From: Picochlorum sp. 'celeri'
Lineage: Eukaryota > Chlorophyta > Trebouxiophyceae
Direction of reading: 5' to 3'
Assembly: GCA_010909725.1 (NCBI GenBank)
Contig: JAACMV010000007.1
Span: 496,001 to 560,000 of the forward strand
Length of the DNA: 64,000 nt
How positions within the stretch are numbered: position 1 is the stretch's first letter; the number at the start of each line of letters is the position of its first letter. Position numbers and translations under genes: made by a program. Below are positions 52,206 through 62,417 of the stretch, in pieces. A model generated the notes under the pieces. It saw only the letters and a program-made list of their open reading frames with translations, was not told the DNA's origin and made no database searches.

Positions 52206-53353
52206 TAGCTATGTTTGATGGCAACCACGGTCTTGTGCTTTGGAGAATTCTCCATCTGTTGTACAGAGGAATCAAATCCAGCCATGGCCATGGCAGCAGG
52301 CATGTCCAAGCCAACATAGTCTAGTAAATACGGCTCTGTGCTTTTGAATATAGTATATGGAATAGGGTTGTTCATGACTCGTTGAAATGCCGGCGTAACA
52401 GGGTTCATTTCCATGACACACAGAGCACCTCCAGGTCTCAACACTCTGTAAGCTTCTTTGAATATATCAATTGTTGGCTGCTGAGGAAGCTCATGACACA
52501 CAAGACATATTGATACCATGTCAAAACTTTCATCTAAGAAATCAGTCTGTTCCGCTAGCCCATGAATCAACCGTAGTTTCCCAGACTCTATGAGATGGGA
52601 CTGGAGCACCCTGCCAGCAGCCACAAAGTGTGGAGACAGGTCAATGCCAGTCACTGTTGCTTCTGGGAATGCTTCCAACAGAGCCACGCTCGACAGCCCG
52701 GTTGCAGACCCTATATCTAGAATATCTTGAATATGTCTTGCTCCCTGCTTATCCAAAAGCTGCTTCATGCATTGTGAGTAGGTCGAACGGAGTCTTGAGT
52801 CCCCATTGGGATCCAACTCGGTATCAGAATACACTGTAGAGTGTACACTCTTTGCCGCCACAGTCACCTCTAGAGCCGCATCTATACTCAAATTGCCATT
52901 CTCATACGCGTGAAAAGGTACTTTATAGTACTCCGGAGTCTGCACACGAGGGTCCCGTGCGTTCTCAATCGCCTCGTCCCAGTTCACTGCATCCTTCAGT
53001 GAACGAATCTCTCCTGCAAAGTCCAGGCCCAGTGCATCACCTCTCTTTACAATCTTCTCCCGAGCTGCTTTGGATGCCATTTTGAATATGAATGGGTTAT
53101 TGAACATTCCTTCTACTGCATTCATTAAGAATGTTTTCTTCATGTCACTGCTGCCCAAAACTGCGTCCTGCGATTTCAAACGGTCACCTGCACAATACAC
53201 CGGTGTTCTTGAATACCAACTATCCGGTCTGATACTGGCGATATTTCCCCTTCCAACTGAGTAATTACATCCATGTGGTTTGTATCTACTGTGCATGCAA
53301 AATCTTGGATCGGCATTGGCACCAATCGCGATTGAAAGTGAAGCCAATGCCAT
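52205..53353 (-). CDS. Plastid SAM-dependent methyltransferase (class I)
   Basis: ATG 53353 is the first start (TTG at 53362), giving 382 residues. The N-terminal 60 residues are transit-peptide-like. A helical region follows (NPFIFKMASKAAREKIVKRG), then PEYYKVPFHAYENGNLSIDA. The Rossmann methyltransferase fold has motif I ILDIGSATGLSSVALLEAFP, motif II TGIDLSPHFVAAGRVL, and later DMVSICLVCHELPQ and EAYRVLRPGGALCVMEMNP. The overall build resembles land-plant proteins such as At4g29590 of unknown substrate. UbiE/COQ5-like quinone methylation is possible but not shown. Repeats of the ERCC1 upstream region flank the gene on both sides. Confidence 0.85.
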   Translation of the reverse strand: MALASLSIAIGANADPRFCMHSRYKPHGCNYSVGRGNIASIRPDSWYSRTPVYCAGDRLKSQDAVLGSSDMKKTFLMNAVEGMFNNPFIFKMASKAAREKIVKRGDALGLDFAGEIRSLKDAVNWDEAIENARDPRVQTPEYYKVPFHAYENGNLSIDAALEVTVAAKSVHSTVYSDTELDPNGDSRLRSTYSQCMKQLLDKQGARHIQDILDIGSATGLSSVALLEAFPEATVTGIDLSPHFVAAGRVLQSHLIESGKLRLIHGLAEQTDFLDESFDMVSICLVCHELPQQPTIDIFKEAYRVLRPGGALCVMEMNPVTPAFQRVMNNPIPYTIFKSTEPYLLDYVGLDMPAAMAMAGFDSSVQQMENSPKHKTVVAIKHS

Positions 53354-53535
53354 TGTACTCAAAGAACAATGCGCAGGGCTAAATTCTAAATGATAATGAT
53401 GGCTTTATTATTATTACAGTACCAACCATATAAATTTTTCATTCAATTGAATGGATTATTCCATTTCATCGACATTCAGTGTGGAGTAGCAGTCATCATC
53501 ATTCAGGTACACGTGTCATGATTGATCAATCCACC

Positions 53536-53555
53536 ACCTCTTGCATGCAAGAGGT
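53536..53555. repeat. 20-bp perfect palindrome upstream of methyltransferase gene
   Basis: ACCTCTTGCATGCAAGAGGT is perfectly self-complementary. It lies 183 bases upstream of the methyltransferase start, in a gene-free gap (53354-53728). Confidence 0.65.
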
Positions 53556-53664
53556 TGAGATGAGACAGCCTCAGTGTCTTGATGAATGATTCTTTCAACT
53601 CATCCGAGCTGTATCTTGTTCAGTGTCGACACTGTTTCCCCCTACATCGGAATCTGTTGGCCAA

Positions 53665-53692
53665 GAGCTCCATATGGAGCTCCATGCATGGA
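53665..53692. repeat. Overlapping 18-bp and 12-bp perfect palindromes
   Basis: GAGCTCCATATGGAGCTC (53665-53682) overlaps TCCATGCATGGA (53681-53692). They lie 36 bases outside the left end of the transposon. The same 18-then-12 layout occurs inside the element at 58961-58989 with other sequences. Confidence 0.65.
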
Positions 53693-53728
53693 CCATGACA
53701 TGGAGCGGCGCGCTTTTTGCGATGCGTA

Positions 53729-53747
53729 TACTAGGCGGACGGGAGAG
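53729..53747 (+). repeat. Left terminal inverted repeat
   Basis: Nineteen bases, perfect complement of 59644-59662. A diverged version (TATAGGCG then GATTATCCTGGCGATT) occurs, inverted, at the end of the fossil copy near 25110-25138. Confidence 0.85.
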
Positions 53748-54030
53748 TGATTAGCCTAGCGATTTTCTTGATTGGGTGCACCGCGGAGCCCCATCGCGTG
53801 GACCAGTCCACTATATAAGATATTTGAAGAATATAGAATTGTGCAGTAGCGTGAAATTGACTCTCTATCGGAAGTTGGCTTTTTTCGGTGCCATCTGCGA
53901 GATTCGCACCTCAAACAAAGTGCCATTTCCAGTGATACAATGACATTCCTTCGTTTCAATAGGGATCATTATTAATATTGATGAGATTTGGGACGCTAGA
54001 TCATCGCTATATGCACCAAGATCCAACGCA

Positions 54031-57000
54031 CTACTGTGCTGTGTTTGAACCACCTGGAGACTCAAGCCAGGACATGGCACCCGGTCGACTTTGTCCAGAC
54101 CTTGAACGTGACCTTGCACAGTATACCATGTGATATGTGTTCCTATTTCCATCTTCTGAGTAAAGAACAGGCGATATAAATTGCACGACTTTGCCGATAA
54201 TGCATTCAATGGGTAGGGTGACATCCATTTCCTCAAAGTCCTCGTCGCAATGCTCCCCAACCCATACTGGGCTTGTAGATAATGGGCCAGAATGCCGATA
54301 TCGATATACTGTTCCTGTATTTTGATCATCATCCGGCTTCAAGTATTTGAAAAGATGACAGTGAACGTATCGAGCCAACGTTTTGTGACCTCTGGCCACC
54401 CTGGAGAAAGTTGTGACAAGTGCCAGCCTTTCTTTCCTTTCAAACCGAATGAGAACTACTTTCGAATTCTTCCTCACTTCCTTAAGGCATCTTAGAGATT
54501 TAATTGTCTCAAAGCGGTCCGGATGCTTCAGGTAGAGCTCGGCATGAGAGAATACTCTGTGTTGGGGGCCCCAAGGATGTGTAGAATTGATGTCTATGTT
54601 CTGGTCATCCAGTAAGGACGTGTACAGGCTTTGTGTTTGCTGGTACACCCCGTCAAATGGATGGCATTCTTCTCCTGCCCCTAGTAGGCAAGTAAGCTCA
54701 TCAGATATGTCGTACTTTTCTAACTGTGGCGCATGTGTCGATTCTCCCTGTTTGATACCATACTTCCTGGCAAGCTCCAGACGACCTTCCCTGTACAATT
54801 GACGATACACAAACGACTTTTCGTGGTTCTTTCGATATGATATCTTTTTGAGATGTCTCACAACTCTCTCTGTAAACAAATCGTGGCATATATTTGGCCT
54901 GCCACTGTATTCTTCTTGATCGAAGAGTCTGCAGATAGATATGTGCAAATTTGACACACACAGTGCTGGCATGTACTCTTCGCAAATCTTGGCATACTCA
55001 ACGAGATGCCCCCTGGCGTTATTGCGGGCTTCTTTTCCTCTTCCATGCTTCCAATCGCTGAGGGACATTGTTTCCTCCGAATCTCTGAGAAAGTACATGA
55101 CAGCACGCCTAAGATGCCCCCATGCTTCTGTCCCAACCTTGCTCAGCACAGGAGTACCCATTACCCTTTCATTGAACATGAAACAGGAGTGCACTTCCAC
55201 GAAACCCACTAGACTACTTATTAACCAGCCTCCAATATTGTGAAGATCAATGCACATGTCTGCCATATCACAGTTAAGCAATATCCTGGTCCTGTCTCGG
55301 TCAAATTGTTTCACCCCACCAGAGTTTGGGATGATTGCTTCATGGATCTCCACTCCTGTGGTGTCTTCACGGAACACGTGCTTCAGGAAATCTTTCACAA
55401 TACCCAGAAATAGTATGTGATACAGTGGCAGATGCACGAACTCAAGCGGGTGCAATGTCTTCAATTCCCAGCTGATGTGACATTTCCCAGAAATGCCAAT
55501 CCTCTTGCACACTTCTTGCACGTGCGATTTGTGGTACTTATCTGGATTCGAATTTAGATGATGAACTAGATTTGATCTTTGACGATGTTGATCCATCGTG
55601 ACTTTGTATGTATGAGGCTCTGTCACCCCTAGTTGTATTTGTATTGCACCTGTCGGTGTGCTGTTCTTCCCATTCTTAAGCAGATCAGCCCAGTCATAAA
55701 CGGGTGATGAGATGGGTGCAGCATATCCAAAAATTTTACTTTTTTTATCGTCTGATGACGTTGTCCAACACCATGGGCAGACCAACTTTGCAGCGGCGTT
55801 CCGACAGTGGAGTAACTTGTGCCTAGCGACAGCATCACAGCAAGCACGGACAAGAAAGGGTCGATGAGTATACTCATGTGTCCCCTCTTCGTCCCTGTAT
55901 TTTATCGTGAGGTCCTTGGCGCCGGTCGAGTAAGCATGGAATTGAGATTTAATGATCTGCCAATGAATGTCCATAGACGGAGGCTCTTTAGGTCCAGGTA
56001 TTACCATAAGAGGCATGGACCATTCGTCCTTGTTTAGTTTGCTCTCCTCCACATCGTCACACCTGAGCACTATCATACCGACGCTATTTGATTTCTTTCC
56101 CATTCTACAGACTTGCACCCAATCGAAGTGCAAACTATAAACCCCGTTTTTATCCATGAAAGCCTCCCCAAGCCCGTCTTGTATTGGCATATCGTTCTCT
56201 GGAGTTGCTAAACCACCCGTTTGGGCATTGATCCACCTGACATGCTCAGATGACCACCAACTTCCCACTTTGTCGAAAGTCTTCCCGTGCTTCCTACTTC
56301 GACGGAATTCATCATTGGAATACATGGCATTGATTTGATGCTCGAGTCCAAAATAGTAGCAGTTCTGCAGGAACATCGTTGTGATCAGATGAAGGCAAAT
56401 TGAGGTGAATATACAAACGTGGGCCTTACCTGTTGAGGTTCCAGTCCACCTGACAAATCGCGTTTGAATCTTTTGGAGATGATTCCATGCCGATGACAGA
56501 TAGGGCACGTGCAGAAATCGCAACTGCAGTCATCATCACACTTGGGCCACTTCTCCTTTTCCACTGGTTTCCATGCATATTGCCAACAGCCTCCACAGAT
56601 GTGAATATCAACTGCCGCGAGAGATCTCATATGCAATGCTTGCTTCAAAACGTGAAAGGACTTAGGCATGAACTCATTGCCACTACTTGTCCTGGCTACT
56701 TTCAGCATGTCCTCGATGACATGCACAGGCCTATCCTCTGAGAGGATGAAATGCAGAATCTCAGCCAGTGTTTGCCCCCCTGGGCGAACCTGATCCCCTA
56801 AATGATTACGCACCATCAGGCCTGTTTGCCGCGACCCTTCGGCTTGAATGGGATCTGCATTGAGGAGAAGATGGCACTCCCAAGAATCGCAATGCTCGCT
56901 TGATTCCCCAGGTTGTCCCTCATCTTCGTCTTCGTCTTCATCCCCGTCTTCCTCATTCTCCTCCCTCGAATCATCTTCCGACTCGTCGCTAACACAGATA

Positions 57001-57296
57001 CCAGTAGACATAACAATATCTTCATCCAGAGATACCACACGGGGATGCACACACTTCTGGTCTGCGTGCTTCACCACTGTTTCTTGTGTAAAGTCAAACT
57101 CATATTCAGCCAGCTCATTGAGCGACATGAGTTGCTTTCCACAACCGGTGCACAGGCCATTATTTGCAATTACTTTCCTTCGAAATTGTGCGACAATATA
57201 CCCTATCTCAATCTTTGACCTTCGCTGTACTTGCGGCCGTGACTGGGCTGGTTCTTCTTCTTCTCGAGTCCGCTTTCGGACGTTTGCTCCACTCAT
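54031..57296 (-). CDS. Tnp2-like (Transposase_21, En/Spm-CACTA) transposase
   Basis: Two exons, 57296-56430 and 56364-54031, with intron 56365-56429 (GTAAGG..CTGCAG), phase 0, give 1066 residues. The N-terminal part has an acidic run and cysteine clusters (GLCTGCGKQL; CDDDCSCDFCTCPICHRHG) that look like zinc-binding DNA-recognition modules. The second part has the Tnp2 pattern: LMVIPGPKEPPSMDIHWQI, RPFLVRACCDAVARHKLLHC with KLVCPWCW, and HPLEFVHLPLYHILFLGIVK. It continues with WLISSLVGFVEVHSCFMFNE and WGHLRRAVMYFLRDSEE. Scattered Asp and Glu residues could form the DDE/DDD centre, but I cannot place it. The frame is intact, so it may be active. Confidence 0.78.
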
Positions 57297-57531
57297 GTTT
57301 ACCTCGGTGTATATTGGCGCAGCAGAGGCATCCTTTCACATAAAACTATATATATTTACATATGAGGAGAACCCTCGATGCTCTTTCAAGGAAGGCGTCA
57401 TCGTCAACAACATTCCTGATTCAAAATTCAAATTGTGAAACGACCATTCTCGAACTAGACTGCATCCTAGATTCTGCATTCTTACCAGATGAAGTCTATA
57501 TACATCATAAAAAACATTATTGCAAATTTCA

Positions 57532-58899
57532 ATGAGGAAAAGGGCGATTCCGGGTCATATACCCGTTAGCAACGGGGAGCCTGAACTCGGGTCCTCGACT
57601 GTAGCAGCTAACAACACAGTCCCGAGCCAGGACATCCCCTCATTACAGTCGCAATCAAGTACAAGAAAGGAACCCTTGACAGAAGAACAGAAATATAAGA
57701 TCGAGAAAACTGTTCTTCGCTACTGCCCTAGGGTTACTGACAGAAGTGCCAAAGAGTTTGGTTTGTTTGCAACTCCAGAAACTCGAGACATTGCGGTTGC
57801 TGTCTATTACCGAGAGAATGCATATCTCAAAATGGCGATTGAAATCATTAAATCTGCGGCGCAAGATGGATTTGATGCTGCCGATGGTCAGGAATTTGCA
57901 AGATTGTAAGTCAAAGTCAATATTATTTTCAACTTCACCAATGAGGGACCATCCAATCTCGTTTCAACCTTATACTGCAGGCGTATTCATTACTGGAACG
58001 ACAATATCAGAAAAAGGGTATCAACACAGGGTACAGTTTCTTCGACAGAAATGATCGTCTGTGGAATTAAGATACACGAGTCAGTGGCAAAATGGGAACA
58101 GAACTTCGAGACTGGAAAGGAAACTTGGCTGAGCGACGCAAGAGACTGGCCATTTCCGCACAAAATACTGTACAGAGTGCCCAAAAAAAAATGTGAATCT
58201 TTCATGAATGCCCAACAGAACCCTAATGAGGCCCGTGGCGCCTCTATTACCCCCAGTGGCCCCCCTGACAGCTTGGAGCAATCTCTGCAAAATGCTCGTC
58301 AGTTACTGGAGGGCGATGCAGGCATTTATGAATGGACACAGATTCATTATGACCTTTTATGGTTTCTCATGATTGAGTATGGTCCAAAAGTATCATCTTC
58401 GAGGATGTTTGCCACACTAGCGTCTAAAGAAGGCATTTCCAGTCTGTGGCCTAAAACCCAAACGGGAAATCGAGATGATGTTGGTCGCCTTGTGCGCGAT
58501 ATGCTTCGAAATAGATATAGCGACCTTGCTTTGGGGGCACTGGACCACGGCAGACATAAAAGCAAGATGTGGTACAGCGATGAATCACATGCAAAAGTTT
58601 TGAAACTTCTCAAGGAGGAAGAACTGCCAAAGCCGAAAGGTATGACGAAGTGGCTCAAAAAGTTACAGAGAGAAGATCCAGACATAACATATACTAAGGC
58701 TGTCGATGATAGACTGGCGAAGAAGGAGGCAGAGATGAATCAGGAGAATTCTGGTGCCGAAATGCTGAACTCTCCACCTCCAGAATCAGCCCCCACATTG
58801 AGGTGTCATGGATGGTCTCAGTATTCTCAGTCGCTTCAGTACAATGAGGATCCAAGAGATATTAACGGTGGCAGACGCACCAAAAACCGGCGCAAATAG
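57532..58899 (+). CDS. Accessory protein of the transposon, family unknown
   Basis: Two exons, 57532-57905 and 57981-58899, with intron 57906-57980 (GTAAGT..CTGCAG), give 430 residues. ATG 57532 is the first in frame (TTG at 57520). The product is basic and helical. It includes KIEKTVLRYCPRVTDRSAKE, DNIRKRVSTQGTVSSTE, IHYDLLWFLMIEYGPKVSS, and a C-terminal Lys-rich region (EELPKPKGMTKWLKKLQRE). It is divergent from the transposase across 235 bases and inside the terminal repeats, so it is probably a TnpA-like DNA-binding helper. I do not recognise a family; that role is inferred from context. Confidence 0.7.
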
Positions 58900-58960
58900 A
58901 ACGAGTAGCTAGAGAGAGGTCCTCAAGATCCATTGGACACAGGGTGATACACCATCAAGA

Positions 58961-58989
58961 TGATGCAGATCTGCATCACCTCTAGAGGT
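58961..58989. repeat. 18-bp palindrome sharing one base with a 12-bp palindrome
   Basis: TGATGCAGATCTGCATCA (58961-58978) shares its last base with ACCTCTAGAGGT (58978-58989). Both are perfect. They lie 60 bases after the stop of the accessory gene and could form a 3'-end hairpin. Confidence 0.6.
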
Positions 58990-59172
58990 AACCCAATCGC
59001 CATTTGTTTGCGTTGGAAAGCAACCCTTCGCTGTATATATTTGTAATATATTTTAATATATGCTTCCGAAGCAATGATAGCAAGGTATGTATCCCTCCAC
59101 GAATTGATGCAAGACCAACCGTTTTCTCAACAGTCGAGTGACATGGAAATGTTTTATTGTTTGCAGGTGAAA

Positions 59173-59265
59173 GCCATGCCCCGCCGTCGATCCGATAAAT
59201 TTAGGTACGTTTCTAAATACTTATATTTGCAGGAGAGGTGACAAATCGACGCGACGGGGCATGCC
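59173..59265. repeat. Imperfect inverted repeat (hairpin) in transposon
   Basis: Arms at 59173-59191 and 59245-59265 pair except for a short bulge (GCCATGCCCC..GTCGAT with ATCGACG..GGGGCATGCC). A smaller ATTTAG..CTAAAT pairing lies in the loop. Confidence 0.55.
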
Positions 59266-59290
59266 TTCCCAACCCGAGTTGGGGAGTTAG

Positions 59291-59393
59291 TTGATTGCTT
59301 CCACGCCCTATCGCAAGCTCGTATCGCCATACAATCAGACCTTCGACTACAAAATGGCGATATAAGCCTGTGATAGGGCGTGGAAGCAATCAA
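59291..59393. repeat. Nested hairpin: 22-bp perfect arms plus inner 9-bp arms
   Basis: Bases 59291-59312 and 59372-59393 are exact reverse complements. Inside the loop, TATCGCCAT (59322-59330) pairs with ATGGCGATA (59354-59362). It lies near the right end of the transposon, upstream of the subterminal repeats. It may be a nested MITE, a small-RNA precursor, or part of the element's terminal structure. Confidence 0.7.
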
Positions 59394-59474
59394 ACGCACT
59401 GCGTGCGAAAACGCAGTGGACCGTTGAAATGCGCTTGGGATAGGATAGTAGCAATAATACGCCACAAAATATCA

Positions 59475-59611
59475 TAGTTGTAAGCATACGCTCCATTTTA
59501 TATTAGTTGTAAGCATACGCTCCATATTCTGTTAGTTATAATATTGCGCTCCCGTTTGGATTAGTTGTTAGATTGCGCTCCATTTTCGAGTACTAGCAAG
59601 TATGCGCTCCA
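59475..59611 (+). repeat. Subterminal tandem repeats of the transposon
   Basis: Five degenerate units start at about 59475, 59504, 59533, 59562 and 59594 (periods 29, 29, 29, 32). Each contains TAGTTGTAAGC-like sequence and ends in GCGCTCC or ACGCTCC. They lie 30-170 bases from the right terminus, the usual place for transposase-accessory binding sites. Confidence 0.75.
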
Positions 59612-59643
59612 AATCGCGCTAGTGGCGATTCGAGCGAGGGCGC

Positions 59644-59662
59644 CTCTCCCGTCCGCCTAGTA
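59644..59662 (-). repeat. Right terminal inverted repeat
   Basis: Exact reverse complement of 53729-53747. Its last two bases are also the start of a 16-bp perfect palindrome, TACGTAGATCTACGTA (59661-59676). Confidence 0.85.
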
Positions 59663-60477
59663 CGTAGATCTACGTAGATTAAGGATTACAGCTGTAACCA
59701 TAAAAAAATCGGGATTTTCTTTAAATCGGGGCGTCCGGCACGAGACCGATCGCCCGGAAACGAGCCTCCCAATCGAATAACACACTGCATAAGTGTGGGA
59801 TTTTGCATTTCTCGCCGGAGGAGGTGCCGGGCGCGAGGGGCGGTCTCCGCCGATGTGCGCGATTTCCGGAAATGTGCCGAAAATCGCTCCCTCGCCAGGC
59901 TCCGAAATTTCCTCGCTCGGCCCCCGACGAAAAGATATTTCAAAAAAACTGGGCTGGGCTACGGTCCGGGCCGCAACGGGCGTTTCTGCTGGGCGGCCCA
60001 GCGCCGCAAAGGCGGGTTGCCGACACCTCCGAAACCGGTCTTCTTCATCTGTCGCGGCCCTCAGTGGACCGGCCGATACTCTCGATCGACCCACTCCCCA
60101 GAGTGCCCCCAACTTATTACGGAAACAGCAGTGCCAAAGAAGATGAAAGAAGATTCAATGAACAAGAACCTCTCAGAATCTCTGAGAACATCAGATCAAT
60201 ATTTCATGGACATTCAACAAATATCTAAGATCATCAGAACATGTGATCGACATCAGGGAGCATTTGATGAAGCTCTGAGAACATCCAAGATCATCTGAGA
60301 ACACCTGAAAAGGCTCTAAGAACATCAGAGAGCACCTAAGAGCATTTCATGAACATCTAAAGAGATGAGAGAAGATTCGATGTAATTGCTCATGTTTAGA
60401 GTGATCAGTATAATCCTCAAAAAGCAGATGGTTACTGACATGGCACTGTTTCTCATGAGGTGCATGAGAGGGTGCTG

Positions 60478-60710
60478 TCCTGTCAACACTTTGTCAGTCA
60501 ACACAACTGCCCTGCACTCAGAGCATGTCCTCCGTCCGCCCCGATCAATATATGTCCCGATATTTTACTCATCGACCTCCAAGACCAAAATCAGGCAGCC
60601 CGGATCCTTTGAGCCCGGCAAGTATGATCAAATTCGGGAGAATTGCATTAGACCACAAAGTTCTACATGTATTCCTCCAGAACAGATGGCTTTTTTGACT
60701 GGTCCAACTG
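60478..60710 (+). repeat. Coding-like degenerate repeat, copy 1
   Basis: Translated in one frame this gives VNTTALHSEHVLRPPRSIYV, then SSTSK, FEP and IPPEQMAFLTGP. The pattern recurs in order at 62097-62315. The frame is open from 60386 to 60763. It could be a pseudogene or exon of an unknown repeated gene. Confidence 0.45.
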
Positions 60711-62096
60711 TTGCAAAAAGAAATATTTTCATGGTTTGGATGAAAGAGTCAGTCGGTTCATGAGTACATTTAGCATGCCGAGAATCAATCAACACCGTCC
60801 AAAAGAGTGGCCAAATCTGAGTTATTCAGCAGGGACCATCAGATGAAGGTTTTCGTCTCACCGGTAGAGCATCAGGAATCTACCTGTGACCTTTCTCACG
60901 GGATGCAACTTTCTAACATATTGATACCATCAATATTGCTTCCGTTGGGGCTCGTTTCCATGGCTGAGTTGATTGAGTGTGTAATCTGATGGGGAGAAGG
61001 AAACTAAGACCTGCTAACAAGTGTGGGTCAAATCTTTTTTGTACCCACCAAGCGTTGACAGCCAAGCGAGTTTTCTAGGTGAGATAGTCATTGTGACCCC
61101 ATTCATAGCATCCTTGCTTCGATCCTATTGATTGAAGACCCGTGTCTCGTCTGTGCTGGACCTGAAGCTCCGTTGAAAGAAGGCCTGTCTGTTGTCTATT
61201 CCAATTTCCAGGTTCGCTATGTGTACACTGAGACAGAGTAGGATATATCGGATAGTAGGGTAGCACTGGCATCTCAAATGGAAGTGATTTGAAGAAAATA
61301 AATGGTGGATTTGACTGACAGGATCGCTTTACACAATTAGGAAGCAGTCGACAAATATCAGAAATCATGGCACCAACCATAGCTCACTTTCAGCACCTCC
61401 AGGTGACAGAAACCTCCCTCCTTTGATGGTTGAGTCCATACCTTCAATTGACCTCTCAGCACATAAAACCCAGCATTATATTTACCGATCATATGAGATA
61501 AAACAAAAGGATCGAGAGAATCACGAAGATCTGCCGAAACAAAAGGAAGGTATAGGTTGGAATGACTCACATCGATACTGTGGGAAATAGAAGACAAGAA
61601 GATTGTAATCAATCACACAGCGGCCAAAGCGCCAAGAGATTCGCCTCTAAGAAAGAATAGAGCATTATCTCGAAGCCAAGGATACCGGATTGATGCACAC
61701 CAAGCATTGCAAGGAAGGGTATGACTGGAAGTGAGCAACACTCAGGTACCCCAAAGGATCTCAGATGTATCACGGATACTGCGACCAAACGCGGATATAC
61801 GAAGAAGACAACACCGATCAAATGACTGAGGAATCATATATAGTATGATGAAAGGAATTAATGGCGCTTAAGAGCAAGAGAACGGTGATGAGTGCCCCAC
61901 AAGACATCTGATACTAGCCTCCTGCCCAACACACAGCAAACAAATTGCACTGTTAATTGACTTGGGGACGTTGAATCACATGGACCATCTATCATAATGA
62001 TATAGTTTTCTGTAATTGCGTAGGGACTAGGGACATGGCATTGCCTTCAATATCGGTGCACACTCGAACTTCTACAGACCTGGCTACAGTTCTCTG

Positions 62097-62315
62097 TTGG
62101 TCAACACATCTGCCACGTATTTAAAGCACCTCTTCCGTCGGCAACGACCAACATATGTCCACAAACTGCCCTGTCTCATGTTCAAGTCCACAAGCAAACA
62201 CCCCGTACGTTTGGAACCATCTGTCTATGTCCAAATATTTGAAGTATTCGCATCAAACCATGCGTTCAAACACATGGGCTGCACCATCCCATCTCGCATG
62301 AGGCTGGTCGGTCCA
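62097..62315 (+). repeat. Coding-like degenerate repeat, copy 2
   Basis: The translation VNTSATYLKHLFRRQRPTYV, then KSTSK, LEP and IPSRMRLVGP follows the same order and spacing as copy 1. DNA similarity is lower than protein similarity, suggesting selection on coding sequence at some time. Confidence 0.45.
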
Positions 62316-62417
62316 GAGACGCCCCCGAACGAATCCTCGAATCTATGTACGAAATTTGAAATCAAGACACTGATCCCGATGAAAGGCAGGTAATCAAAGA
62401 CAGCATCGCGGGAATGT

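Larger units (their letters stand above)
53729..59662. mobile_element. DNA transposon with 19-bp perfect terminal inverted repeats, CACTA/Tnp2-like
   Basis: The left end TACTAGGCGGACGGGAGAG (53729-53747) is the exact reverse complement of the right end at 59644-59662. If the outer TA is a target duplication, the element proper is 53731-59660 (5,930 bases) starting CTAGGCGG. It carries a Tnp2-like transposase (minus strand) and a divergent second gene (plus strand). Subterminal tandem repeats lie at the right end and two large hairpins just inside them, as is common in En/Spm-CACTA elements. The termini do not read CACTA and no 3-base target duplication is visible, so class membership is provisional. 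Both genes are open, so the copy may be recent. Confidence 0.85.
59663..62417. other. Gene-poor region inside the insertion, with degenerate repeats
   Basis: This stretch of about 2.75 kb has no gene I can support. A GC-rich part at 59770-60110 is unlike its surroundings. At 60160-60370 short degenerate repeats of AGAACATC/AGATCATC type occur. Two related coding-like segments lie at about 60478-60710 and 62097-62315. Open frames at 61075-61821 on the minus strand lack any family likeness. It is probably decayed mobile or duplicated DNA. Confidence 0.5.

Noticed and set aside
59657..60298. Overlapping open frames in several phases in the GC-rich patch
   Set aside because: Long frames in many phases are expected in GC-rich DNA; none looks like a protein family.
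61075..61821. Three minus-strand open frames in the gene-poor region
   Set aside because: Unlinked by plausible introns and without recognisable domains or composition.
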